Origin: Sphingobacterium sp. FBM7-1
Lineage (GTDB): Bacteria; Bacteroidota; Bacteroidia; Sphingobacteriales; Sphingobacteriaceae
DNA length: 64,000 nucleotides
NCBI RefSeq assembly: GCF_020687765.1
Contig: NZ_JAJEWJ010000004.1
Span: 124,001 to 188,000, forward strand
Direction of reading: 5' to 3'
Positions 53,663 through 61,469 of the stretch are shown here, piece by piece. Every line of letters begins with the position of its first letter. Position 1 is the stretch's first letter. The translations under genes and the position numbers were made by a program. The notes under the pieces are model-generated. The model did no database searches and was not told where the DNA came from. It was given only the letters and a program-made list of their open reading frames with translations.

Positions 53663-55189
53663 TTAAATAACATTATTAATAAACGCTTTCTGCACTAACT
53701 TCTTCTGTGTGGCAAGGTAATTGGCGCCCATGCCTTCCTTGCCGAAGGTTTTTTCCAGTTCACGGCCTGTTCGCGGATCATAGGCTTGCAGTACCACGAC
53801 ACTATCTTCGGTATATTCCAATGTGATTTCGATCGGATAGTTCGCTTCGTTGCTCGGCAACGGACCGACATTGAGTATCCCCATGGTCTTGACATCGTTG
53901 TCTTCGATAAACTGAACTAGCTCGATGCGCATTTTACCCTCGTTGTTCGGGCCTGTGTAGTACGTCTTTTTTACTTTGAGTGGGATCGGCCTGTTTTTCG
54001 GGATGATAATATCTAGAATGGTACGTCCGCTTTCGGAGTCGATGGCCCGTACCGCCAGGTTGTATCCCGTAACCCCTTTGAGCTCGGAGGGCATATCCGT
54101 GTTGCCGGGCTGGTCTTTGCCGGACAGCATTCGGGCGTAGATGGCTGCACCATAGACGACTGCTTTCATCGGGTCCTGGAAACGGATTTTGTCGGCCAGC
54201 TTTGGCATCGTGGCTTTGATGTGTTGCTGCACGAAAGGCACCATCGACGAGCCACCCACCAAAAGAAGTACATCGACGTCTTCTTCGCGGAGATTGGCCG
54301 AGGAGATGCAGCGGCGCAAGATTTTGAGTGTGCGATCCACATGGGTGCTGATAGCACGTTCAAACTCTTTGCGGGAGATGAACACTTCGATGTTGTCATC
54401 GCCCAACAGGCACATCCGGCTGATGTATTGTACGCCCGGACTGGACAGCTCGATCTTGACCTCTTCAGAGAATACGCGAAGTTGCTGTGCTTTCCGGCCG
54501 GAAAACTCGATGGGTCTGCCTAACGACTTTTCAAATTGCTGGTATACGATATTGGCGATGGCTTCATCAAATTCTTTACCGCCAAGATCGGTCAAACCAT
54601 CCTTGCTGAGGACATTAAATGTCCGGTCGCTCATATTCAGTATGGTGGCGTCAAAGGTGCCGCCGCCCAGATCGTATACCAATATATTTTGTTCGGTGGC
54701 TTTATTGCTGAGGCCATAGTGCATGGCCGCCGCTACGGGTTCTTCGACGAGCCCCAGCACGGGCAAGTCGATCATGGCGGCCGCATGCAATACCGATTTA
54801 CGCTGGGCATCGCTGAAATGGGCGGGAATGGTGATGACAGCCCCCTCCACGGTGTTGGATGCGTAGATCTCCGCATCGTATTTGATTTTTTTGAGCACAA
54901 GAGCCGCCACACTTTCTGGATACCATACATCACCCTGACCGTCCATGTGCAGGGTTTTATTGTCGCCGAGATAGCGTTTGAAAAAGCGGATCACGCCTAG
55001 GTCGGGGTTCTGCTCCAGCATGTGCATGACCGACTGTCCGACAAAGGCGTTGTTGCCATTGATGTGCAGTATGCTGGGCGTGTACAGTACATTCTTGTCA
55101 GAGTTGTCCGGCAGCAATACCGGCTGATGATCCAGATTGAGTGTCGCGCCGAGCGAATAGGTGGTTCCTAAGTCTATTCCAATAATCAT
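53663..55189 (-). CDS. Hsp70/DnaK-like ATPase without the C-terminal lid
   Basis: 508 residues. The nucleotide-binding domain is complete: phosphate-1 GIDLGTT (4-10), Lys71 in RFFKRYLG, phosphate-2 VYDLGGGTFD (171-180), T200 in DGLTDLGG, and the adenosine motif LLLVGGSSMVP (308-318). Then comes an approximately 140-residue beta substrate-binding-like segment (about 370-490; IPKNRPIPL corresponds to the DnaK site), but the helical lid and the C-terminal tail of DnaK (638 residues) are missing. It is not the housekeeping dnaK: no grpE/dnaJ nearby. Its stop region overlaps the next upstream gene in an ATGA (55186-55189). Likely the energy-using core of the system. Confidence 0.92.
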   Translation of the reverse strand: MIIGIDLGTTYSLGATLNLDHQPVLLPDNSDKNVLYTPSILHINGNNAFVGQSVMHMLEQNPDLGVIRFFKRYLGDNKTLHMDGQGDVWYPESVAALVLKKIKYDAEIYASNTVEGAVITIPAHFSDAQRKSVLHAAAMIDLPVLGLVEEPVAAAMHYGLSNKATEQNILVYDLGGGTFDATILNMSDRTFNVLSKDGLTDLGGKEFDEAIANIVYQQFEKSLGRPIEFSGRKAQQLRVFSEEVKIELSSPGVQYISRMCLLGDDNIEVFISRKEFERAISTHVDRTLKILRRCISSANLREEDVDVLLLVGGSSMVPFVQQHIKATMPKLADKIRFQDPMKAVVYGAAIYARMLSGKDQPGNTDMPSELKGVTGYNLAVRAIDSESGRTILDIIIPKNRPIPLKVKKTYYTGPNNEGKMRIELVQFIEDNDVKTMGILNVGPLPSNEANYPIEITLEYTEDSVVVLQAYDPRTGRELEKTFGKEGMGANYLATQKKLVQKAFINNVI

Positions 55190-56934
55190 AATTGCTGTAG
55201 CTGTTGTTGGTATTGGTGCATCAGTTCGCCCTTAAACTGGGCGAGTGAGCGGTCATACGTATCTTTATTTTTCAAAACACTCTGGTGGCTGCGCTCCCGT
55301 TGCTCCAGCCCTTGGATACGGCGTTGTACCGACCGTTGTGCTTGTTGTATTTTGTCCTTGTGCTGTTCGGCCGCCTGGGCGAAAACCACCTCCAACGTGT
55401 TGACCAACTGGTTGAGTTCCTCACGCAGAGCACCGATGATTTCCCGCTGCCACTCGTCGGTGACTTTTCGGATCATGCCTTTTGTTTCCGCGAGTAGGCT
55501 CTCGCGCATACGGTTCAGTTCGGTATCGTAATCATGGGCTTTGCGAGCTTTGGTGTTTTGTAAGAATTTGTAAAAACTATATACCGCGATGGGTATCAAA
55601 ATCAAACCAATCAGCCACATGTATTGTGTTAAAACTTTGAGAGCCGGGATAAACCGGGAGATTAAGAATAAGGACATCACGCCCATAAAGGGTGCTGTCG
55701 CTGCCCGCATATAATCCGAAAATTGCAGTTGTTTCTTTTCTGTTTCATACTTCTGCGTAAATTGCACATACTCGGCGATATTAGCTTCAAGTCGAGAGAG
55801 GTTGATCTGTATTTGAGGTGTATACGAAAATTCGATGCGGTGCTCCTTTAACTTTTTACCCAGGTCGGTGCTTTCCTGTTTAATAAACTCTTTGAATGCA
55901 AAAATATCCTGTTCGATCTGCATCCGTAGTCCCTGAAACACCATGCGCGCCAGTGTGTCCTGTGTGCCGGCAGGTAAGGTCATGCGGATATTGCCGGCGA
56001 AATTCTCTTCCTGTAGGTGATCGACCTGTTGGATGAGGTTCTCGACCTGGGCCATCAGGGAATTGGGGCTGTGGCGCTGACCAAGGCGGATAAGACGATC
56101 CTGTATGCCGCGTTCGCATTCGGAGAAATCACGTTGCAATCCCCCTTTTAGTTGTTGGAACAAGTCCCGCAGGTTGAGTTTCTCTTCCTGCTTCACACTG
56201 TTGATGTCCTGTTGGGCGTTAAATTTCTTGGTTTTGATGTCTTTTTCCTGCTGCCAAATGAATTGATAAAACGATTCGGAAATCTTTTCCAGTCCTTGTA
56301 GGAGGCGCGTGGCATGTGCCAGTGGTAATATGTTTTTAAGGGGCCCCGATTCCAATAATAAGGACAGGTTTTCGGGTAATTGTGCTGGGTGTAGTGCCTG
56401 CACCTGGAGTTGTGGCGCGGCCTGCATAAAATTCTCCTCGGCATGATTGAGAAAGAATACAATGCCGTTTTCGGCATCGAGGCGTAACAAGATCGGTTCG
56501 ACTTCATCTTCGGTCGGTGGTTCGGAAGCAAACCAGCAGACGAGCTTCAAACAAGGAGCAAGATTGGATGTGCTTCGTACCGGAATGTGTGCCGAGTTGT
56601 ACACCGTGATCCGGTAGGTCGCGATATCGCTCCGCAGGATATGCAGATATTGGTAGCGGTGTGCAGCATCATTCAGCTGCAACGGCAGGTTCCTGCCCTC
56701 TTCGGGTATAATCTGTAAGAAATCCAATAACCGATAAAGTTGTTCCTCTTTCGGCATATCGAGCAAAAGGATTTCAACGGGGTATTCGGAGGTAGGCGTC
56801 GCCTGTTGTTCCAAAAGCTGGAGATGGTCACTCAAATGGTGTCCCATCTCCATGCCCGGGTAGCTGCGCATTAGATCCTGCATGCCCCGTGTTGCTTTAT
56901 GGAAGCGGTCTGAAAAAATAGTGGATACAGCCAA
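55186..56934 (-). CDS. Membrane protein with long coiled coils and a dynamin-like layout but no P-loop
   Basis: 582 residues. 1-200: soluble domain with strands such as VEILLLDMPKEEQ and IVFFLNHAEENF; it lacks a Walker A/G1 motif, so no GTPase claim is made. 215-405: long helices. 412-431 and 437-457: two membrane helices in a hairpin. 460-582: a highly charged, Gln-rich coiled coil. This order (globular head, helical bundle, membrane hairpin, coiled tail) is the layout of bacterial dynamin-like proteins. Coupled to the Hsp70 gene by ATGA overlap and 19 bases after the LRDEST gene. Function unknown. Confidence 0.65.
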   Translation of the reverse strand: MAVSTIFSDRFHKATRGMQDLMRSYPGMEMGHHLSDHLQLLEQQATPTSEYPVEILLLDMPKEEQLYRLLDFLQIIPEEGRNLPLQLNDAAHRYQYLHILRSDIATYRITVYNSAHIPVRSTSNLAPCLKLVCWFASEPPTEDEVEPILLRLDAENGIVFFLNHAEENFMQAAPQLQVQALHPAQLPENLSLLLESGPLKNILPLAHATRLLQGLEKISESFYQFIWQQEKDIKTKKFNAQQDINSVKQEEKLNLRDLFQQLKGGLQRDFSECERGIQDRLIRLGQRHSPNSLMAQVENLIQQVDHLQEENFAGNIRMTLPAGTQDTLARMVFQGLRMQIEQDIFAFKEFIKQESTDLGKKLKEHRIEFSYTPQIQINLSRLEANIAEYVQFTQKYETEKKQLQFSDYMRAATAPFMGVMSLFLISRFIPALKVLTQYMWLIGLILIPIAVYSFYKFLQNTKARKAHDYDTELNRMRESLLAETKGMIRKVTDEWQREIIGALREELNQLVNTLEVVFAQAAEQHKDKIQQAQRSVQRRIQGLEQRERSHQSVLKNKDTYDRSLAQFKGELMHQYQQQLQQL

Positions 56935-56953
56935 AACGTTGGTTTAATTTGGG

Positions 56954-57997
56954 TTAAAACATAAAACTACCACCTCCGGAAGAGGATGCCGATGAACGGA
57001 TTGACTCGATTTCGGAAAGGATACTTTGCGCCTCTGAACGGATCGATTCGACTTCGCTTTTTACGCTTTCTGCTTCGCTTTTACTGCTGTTGATTTCGGA
57101 GATTAAGCTTTCTGCATCGCCTTGTAGTCGTTGTATTTCACTTTTCAGGCTTTCGGACTCTTGTCTTAACGATTCGATCTCTTGCTTCAGCGAATCTGAT
57201 TCATCACGCAGTTGCTGATTCTCATCGCGTAATGCGGTACTTTCGTCGCGTAGCGTAGTAGATTCATCTCTAAGCATGGTTGACTCATCACGTAACGTTG
57301 TACTTTCGTCACGAAGTGCTGTGGATTCGTCTCTCAATGCTGTGGATTCGTCTCTCAATGCTGTGCTTTCGTCGCGAAGTGTTGTGGATTCGTCTCTTAA
57401 CGCGGTTGACTCATCGCGTAATGTCGTACTTTCGTCGCGAAGTGCTGTGGATTCATCTCTTAATGTGGTTGACTCATCACGCAAGGCTGTACTTTCGTCG
57501 CGAAGTGTTGTGGATTCGTCTCTTAACGCGGTTGACTCATCGCGTAATGTCGTACTTTCGTCGCGAAGTGCTGTGGATTCATCTCTTAATGTGGTTGACT
57601 CATCACGCAAGGCTGTACTTTCGTCGCGAAGTGTTGTGGATTCATCTCTGAGCGTGGTTGACTCATCACGCAAGGCTGTACTTTCGTCGCGCAGGGTAGT
57701 GGATTCATCTCTAAGTGCAGTTGACTCATCGCGTAAAGCGGTACTTTCGTCACGTAGAGCAGTACTTTCATCGCGCAAGGTGGATGTCTCGTCACGGAAA
57801 GCGGCGGCTTGTGTCTGGCTTTCTTGCGCATCCGTTGCGAAACCTTCGATCTGCTGTGCCGTTTCCTGCGCGTGTTGATATTGTGAAGTGATTTCTTCAG
57901 TTAGCCCCTGGGCAGTAGAAGATTTTTCGATTAATTCATCCAACGTGCCTCCGGCAGTGGAGAGGATGTCATTTAATTGATCTGCTGTGTAGTCCAT
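56954..57997 (-). CDS. Coiled-coil protein with 26 LRDEST heptad repeats
   Basis: 347 residues, no signal peptide. Residues 1-73: helical N-terminus. 74-255: 26 consecutive copies of the 7-residue unit LRDEST plus T, A or M, then two degenerate units (LRDENQQ, LRDESDS). 270-335: a classical heptad coiled coil (SLKQEIESLRQESESL...) ending in a Gly/Ser tail with GGGSFMF. The repeated part would form one long, uniform, highly charged coiled coil, perhaps a filament or spacer. Sits between the J-like gene and the dynamin-like gene. Confidence 0.8.
   Translation of the reverse strand: MDYTADQLNDILSTAGGTLDELIEKSSTAQGLTEEITSQYQHAQETAQQIEGFATDAQESQTQAAAFRDETSTLRDESTALRDESTALRDESTALRDESTTLRDESTALRDESTTLRDESTTLRDESTALRDESTTLRDESTALRDESTTLRDESTALRDESTTLRDESTALRDESTTLRDESTALRDESTTLRDESTALRDESTTLRDESTALRDESTALRDESTALRDESTTLRDESTMLRDESTTLRDESTALRDENQQLRDESDSLKQEIESLRQESESLKSEIQRLQGDAESLISEINSSKSEAESVKSEVESIRSEAQSILSEIESIRSSASSSGGGSFMF
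57233..57778. repeat. 21-base tandem repeat in the LRDEST gene, with a 126-base higher-order repeat
   Basis: The DNA of the heptads repeats every 21 bases for 26 units. A larger unit of 126 bases (six heptads) recurs almost unchanged: the segment starting at 57405 matches that starting at 57531. Unit changes would alter length in steps of seven residues and keep frame. Confidence 0.88.
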
Positions 57998-58049
57998 GAT
58001 ATGTATTTTTTTGATATATAAAGATGGAGTTATTTATGTTTTTCTATTT

Positions 58050-58784
58050 TTAAACGGATTTTACCAGCGAAGAGAATACCTGCATTTTGTATTGTAATGA
58101 AAGCGATAGTTCCGGCGAGGGCAACATGCCCAATAAGGATAATAGTTCATCTTCAAAAGTTGTATTCTCCTGGATATATTGCGCTAATGTCTCGTCGTCG
58201 ATGAACGATAGGTCGTCCGTTGGTTCCGCTGCTGGCGAAGCATTGCGCTGTGCTGCGTTCAACATGTCGCCTTTTTCTACTGTACTCAGGTGGTTATAGG
58301 CGGCCCAGGATATACCCGCGGCACCCAATACAAGAGCCGCCGTTAAAAGCGTCCGCTTTCCGAGTGTTGGATTCGGTTCTAAATAGGCTTTGTTTTTCTG
58401 TAGCACGTCCATTTGGGGTTTTAGTGCAGATGCCTGTTCGGGCTGGCTTTGGCGGAGCTCGTCAAAGCGTTTGTTTACTTTATCCCAATCTGCTGTTTCG
58501 TTCAGGCCGACGGACTTTAATGCTTCTTTCGTTTGGTGTACGTTGGCGTTTTCCTGGCTCAGCCGTTCGGAGAAAGCCCGGTAGGCGGTGTCCAACCGTC
58601 TTAGCTTTTGTTCCTGTTGTGCTTTTTGGCTACTGTCCTTTGCTGCATCGATGGCTGTCTTTAAGACTTGTGCCTGCTTTTCGTAAGCTTTTTTGATTTC
58701 AGGCCACTTACTGGAAAGCGGCAGATTCAGTTGGTTGAAGAGGTTGTCTTCACTCAGCTTTTTTGATAAAGGTAAACTGCTCAT
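58050..58784 (-). CDS. Membrane protein with two J-like helical domains, first gene of the large operon
   Basis: 244 residues. 12-76: J-like hairpin (NLFNQLNLPLSSKWPEIKKAY...) with no HPD; 84-135: a second related hairpin (TKEALKSVGLNETADWDKVNKRF). 145-163: membrane helix after GKRT, so the N-terminus is cytoplasmic. A short, acidic C-terminal part (DDLSFIDDETLAQYIQEN...) lies outside. It resembles the gene at 41561 in having two J-like units, so such proteins occur near both ends of the operon. Confidence 0.72.
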   Translation of the reverse strand: MSSLPLSKKLSEDNLFNQLNLPLSSKWPEIKKAYEKQAQVLKTAIDAAKDSSQKAQQEQKLRRLDTAYRAFSERLSQENANVHQTKEALKSVGLNETADWDKVNKRFDELRQSQPEQASALKPQMDVLQKNKAYLEPNPTLGKRTLLTAALVLGAAGISWAAYNHLSTVEKGDMLNAAQRNASPAAEPTDDLSFIDDETLAQYIQENTTFEDELLSLLGMLPSPELSLSLQYKMQVFSSLVKSV

Positions 58785-58955
58785 GCTCTTTTCTTTTTTT
58801 TAAGGTCTTCTTTTTTGAAGCGCTTTATCGGTTAATTGTTTTTAATGCCCGTTAGTTATGTATAATAGATATGTTATTCATAAGATGGTTTAATATTTAA
58901 TGGTTATAAATAATGATCTTTTTTTTAAAAGTATTAAATTATTAATTAACACCAA

Positions 58956-58990
58956 AAGCTGAATAGAATTTTTATGTTCATATTCAGCTT
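58956..58990. terminator. Hairpin upstream of the large operon
   Basis: A perfect 10-bp stem (58956-58965 with 58981-58990), extended by ACC and GGT at the outer ends. Most likely ends transcription from the lipoprotein gene at 59135-60025, but no T-run is clear on the - strand. Confidence 0.5.
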
Positions 58991-59074
58991 ATATGGTTAA
59001 TATGGTGTTTTGTTGTGTCTGTGTTTTTTTACTTCAATTTCTTTGTTAAAATTTATGGCTTTGGCTCGTTCAAT

Positions 59075-59096
59075 AAATACCCATTAGTAAGTATTT
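59075..59096. promoter_or_regulatory. Imperfect AAATACCCA inverted repeat, possible operator
   Basis: AAATACCCA, 4 bases, then TAAGTATTT. The left arm and the spacing match the perfect palindrome at 61424-61445; the right arm differs at 2 of 9 positions. Confidence 0.35.
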
Positions 59097-59134
59097 CTGT
59101 CCCTTGTTCCACGCGCGGTCAACAAACACCCTTT

Positions 59135-60025
59135 TTACAATACTACCAGATTCCACCGCGTCCCGTTTTCTAAGGTTGCCCGAAGCTGTGCGGCTGTCAG
59201 CTCCACGATGTTTATTTCCGAAGAATGGCCATCGATACCGGTAAAGACAATAACCCGCTGTTGCCTGTCTTTCCACCTCCAGGTATAGATGTCGGATTCC
59301 AGGTTTACGCTGGTGATAATCTCTCTGCTTGCCCCTGTCTCCGGATCTACCGAAGTGCTGGACTGAAAGTTTAAGTACCGCATCAGCATGGTTCCCGATG
59401 ATGTGAACTGTAGGCCTTGATCTTGTGGCTTGAAACCGTGATTTTCGAAGATTTTCTTGTTGGCTTGGTCAAAATCGGCCCAAGCAGAAAAACCCCATTT
59501 GCGGGCAAGTAATGTGGTATTTTCACTACTGTCTACGGATGCTATGTATTGTGCAGATAGCTGCTGTTGCCGATTACCTTGAAGATAGGTTAAGGTAAAC
59601 GTGAAACTTTCGTCCGAAATGCTGGTGATCGTAATCCGTATGATATCATCCAGGGTAATGGTCTTCCCGTCTGCACTGATGGTGAATGAGCCAAATAGCT
59701 TTGTTGAGGAGCTGCCGGAAGTTTGCGCCTTGATGGCGGAATGGCTCCGCGCTTGCAACGATAGCCTCGCCTGCGGTGCGAACGAAGTGCCCACCTCAAT
59801 CACATAGGTGTTTCCATCCAAAAACTCGATGCTCCGTACATCATCTCCTTCGGAGATCTGCCATTTCCCATTGATCCTGGTTTCAGCGTCCTGCCGGTTT
59901 TCAGGTAACTGTTCTTCTGTTTCATCGATAATAGTATCTCCGTGATTATCTTTCGAACAAGAAAGAGCTAGGAAAGAAATGCTCATCATGAGCATCATGA
60001 ATCGTATAAATGTTCTAGATTTCAT
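59135..60025 (-). CDS. Lipoprotein with two lipocalin-like domains
   Basis: 296 residues with lipobox LSC (about residue 23). The mature part shows two similar beta-rich halves, each starting with a W-containing strand (NGKWQISEGDDVRSIEFLDG near residue 52 and KWGFSAWADFDQANKK near 175) and later a TITLDD- or TWRWKD-type strand; this matches the Bacteroidota lipocalin-like/META-like lipoproteins. Ligand unknown. Probably in one unit with the two genes upstream (60075 and 60881). Confidence 0.65.
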   Translation of the reverse strand: MKSRTFIRFMMLMMSISFLALSCSKDNHGDTIIDETEEQLPENRQDAETRINGKWQISEGDDVRSIEFLDGNTYVIEVGTSFAPQARLSLQARSHSAIKAQTSGSSSTKLFGSFTISADGKTITLDDIIRITITSISDESFTFTLTYLQGNRQQQLSAQYIASVDSSENTTLLARKWGFSAWADFDQANKKIFENHGFKPQDQGLQFTSSGTMLMRYLNFQSSTSVDPETGASREIITSVNLESDIYTWRWKDRQQRVIVFTGIDGHSSEINIVELTAAQLRATLENGTRWNLVVL

Positions 60026-60074
60026 CTTTATATCTTTTTATTTTTTGTCGTGTTTATTTCTGTTTATCGAGATG

Positions 60075-60866
60075 TTAAAATCGGTATCCGATAGATAACC
60101 CCGTTCGAATACCTGCCCAAGGGCTGCGTAAAACGTTAATATCTGCACCATCAGGGCGTACTTCTGATTCGATCTTGATACCTACCGGTAAGTCTTCCAG
60201 ATCTACTTTTAGTTCGTCCAGACTTTCGCGTAAGGATGCCTGTTCGTCGCTATCGAGTGCCATCTTTCCGGATACTTTCCCTTTGGCACTTCCGTACCCT
60301 GGCCCTATAATTCGCCAATCTAAGTAGATGTTTTTGGATAGTTTGAAATGGGTTCCCAACGACAGTCCGGCGGTAAACGACTGTATACTTCCATTTAGGG
60401 GGATGGTTTCTGTACGGCTATAAATATCTGTGTTCGCATCATCTATATCGACATCAAAATCGAAAGGAAGTGTGGCATTATAGCTGGCGTATTTCACATA
60501 AGGAGCGACGTAAAAACCTCTAAATGGCCCTCGTTTGGAAACATAGAAACGTGCCTCCGGCGTGATAGAGAAATTGGAGCTCTTGAAGTTATCGATGAGA
60601 TCGTTCAACTCCTCATCATCCACGATATCTTTTACCGTAGAACCGAAGGGTATTCCCTTTTTGGGGCGCAGACTGAGTGCTGCCCCCACGCTGATGCGGT
60701 CGGTCAATAGGCGTTCATATTCAAAGGCGAATTTTCCGCCCAAAAGAGGGAGGACGTTAAACTTGACTATGTTTTGGCCTTCTGTAGAAGGCAGGGTTTG
60801 GGCAACCGCTTCTATCGGAGGCAGCGCCAATGCCACAAGGATGGCAATAAATAATTGTTTAGTCAT
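60075..60866 (-). CDS. Outer-membrane beta-barrel protein (DUF3575-like)
   Basis: 263 residues with a signal peptide ending in AVAQ (about residue 23). The sequence alternates amphipathic strands (FNVLPLLGGKFAFEYERLLTDRIS, split: FNVLPLLG and FEYERLLTDRIS; then RGFYVAPYVKYASYN) and ends in GLSIGYRF with a terminal Phe, the mark of Bam-inserted barrels. Pattern fits DUF3575. Lies between two lipoprotein genes on the same strand, 49 and 14 bases away. Confidence 0.75.
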   Translation of the reverse strand: MTKQLFIAILVALALPPIEAVAQTLPSTEGQNIVKFNVLPLLGGKFAFEYERLLTDRISVGAALSLRPKKGIPFGSTVKDIVDDEELNDLIDNFKSSNFSITPEARFYVSKRGPFRGFYVAPYVKYASYNATLPFDFDVDIDDANTDIYSRTETIPLNGSIQSFTAGLSLGTHFKLSKNIYLDWRIIGPGYGSAKGKVSGKMALDSDEQASLRESLDELKVDLEDLPVGIKIESEVRPDGADINVLRSPWAGIRTGLSIGYRF

Positions 60867-60880
60867 TATATATGGTTATT

Positions 60881-61337
60881 TTATCTTATTCGTTCAAAGG
60901 TTGTATCCGAATTATGTTCGCCATAAGCATCTGCTTGACGAAACATGGTTTTTAGCGTGTTCCCTGTCAAAGAATACGTATATTCCGTATTCATCAATAT
61001 CAGTTTACTTCCATTGGTCGAATAGATACCCTCTGAACGGGCTCCATCTTCATCGATAACAATGCAGGTATAATCTTCATTTAAAGTAATCGAGAGTCCG
61101 CTAGAATTTTCCACGCCATCATAAGGTTTTCGCTCGCGAACACCATCTTCATTCTCTCCCCAGCTCCATCCCCATCTTCTGGCAGATCTCATAATCCACA
61201 CCCCCGCGAGATCATTTTCCCTAATTTCATACGACGCGTGTATGGTTTGGACAACGGTCGGGGTTGTCCTTTTCACAGGCAGCGAAGGCCAAGAAGCAGA
61301 GCGCAAGCCAATTTGTTTTTAAAAGTAATTTCTTCAT
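60881..61337 (-). pseudogene. Lipocalin-like lipoprotein broken by a one-base frameshift
   Basis: ATG at 61337 opens a lipoprotein signal, MKKLLLKTNW, then lipobox FAAC and EKDNPD, but this frame stops 17 codons after the lipobox. The rest of the protein (TVVQTIHASYEIRENDLAGVW and on to the end at 60881, with LSITLNEDYTC and TYSLTGNTLK) is in another frame. Removing one C from the CCCC run at 61260-61263 (G-run on the + strand) joins the two exactly, giving about 150 residues. This may be a real inactivating or phase-variable indel, or a sequencing error. Confidence 0.7.
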
Positions 61338-61395
61338 AATATTTAATCGTAGATTATTAGTAGCCTTCTTTAAAGATTAACAAACTTTACCCTTG

Positions 61396-61403
61396 CAAAC
61401 TTA
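61396..61403 (-). promoter_or_regulatory. Promoter -7 element of the lipoprotein/barrel genes
   Basis: On the - strand this reads TAAGTTTG, matching TAnnTTTG, 58 bases before the ATG at 61337. Confidence 0.5.
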
Positions 61404-61423
61404 CAACGGGATAATAAAACTTG

Positions 61424-61445
61424 AAATACCCACTATTGGGTATTT
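61424..61445. promoter_or_regulatory. Perfect AAATACCCA palindrome, possible operator
   Basis: AAATACCCA, then CTAT, then TGGGTATTT: 9-bp arms around 4 bases. It lies between divergent promoter elements (61396-61403 on - and 61459-61466 on +), where a regulator would control both. As RNA it could also be a hairpin with a following T-run. Confidence 0.5.
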
Positions 61446-61458
61446 TTACGGAAAATCC

Positions 61459-61466
61459 TAATTTTG
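61459..61466 (+). promoter_or_regulatory. Promoter -7 element upstream of the 61470 mini-ORF
   Basis: TAATTTTG matches TAnnTTTG and ends 3 bases before ATG 61470. Confidence 0.5.
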
Positions 61467-61469
61467 TAT

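Larger units (their letters stand above)
58785..59134. other. AT-rich region upstream of the large operon
   Basis: About 350 bases with very high A+T. It holds a 10-bp hairpin (58956-58965 with 58981-58990, 15-base loop; on the - strand it follows the lipoprotein gene and could be its terminator) and an imperfect AAATACCCA inverted repeat at 59075-59096. I found no TAnnTTTG element on the - strand, so the promoter of the operon is not identified. Confidence 0.5.

Noticed and set aside
53663..55189. Housekeeping DnaK
   Set aside because: Lacks the lid and C-terminal tail and is not near grpE or dnaJ.
57233..57778. CRISPR array
   Set aside because: The repeat unit is 21 bases in direct tandem with no spacers, lies in a coding frame, and no cas genes are near.
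57276..57878. 200-codon + strand ORF opposite the LRDEST repeats
   Set aside because: It is the reverse reading of a tandem repeat whose codons lack stops on the other strand; product is a monotonous Ser/Val/Arg repeat, and the - strand gene fits the operon.
40881..58784. Known defence or toxin system
   Set aside because: No nuclease, toxin, immunity, reverse transcriptase or helicase gene is visible; a defence role is possible but not shown.
58785..59134. tRNA or small RNA gene in the AT-rich gap
   Set aside because: No cloverleaf, T-loop or CCA signal; only one simple hairpin.
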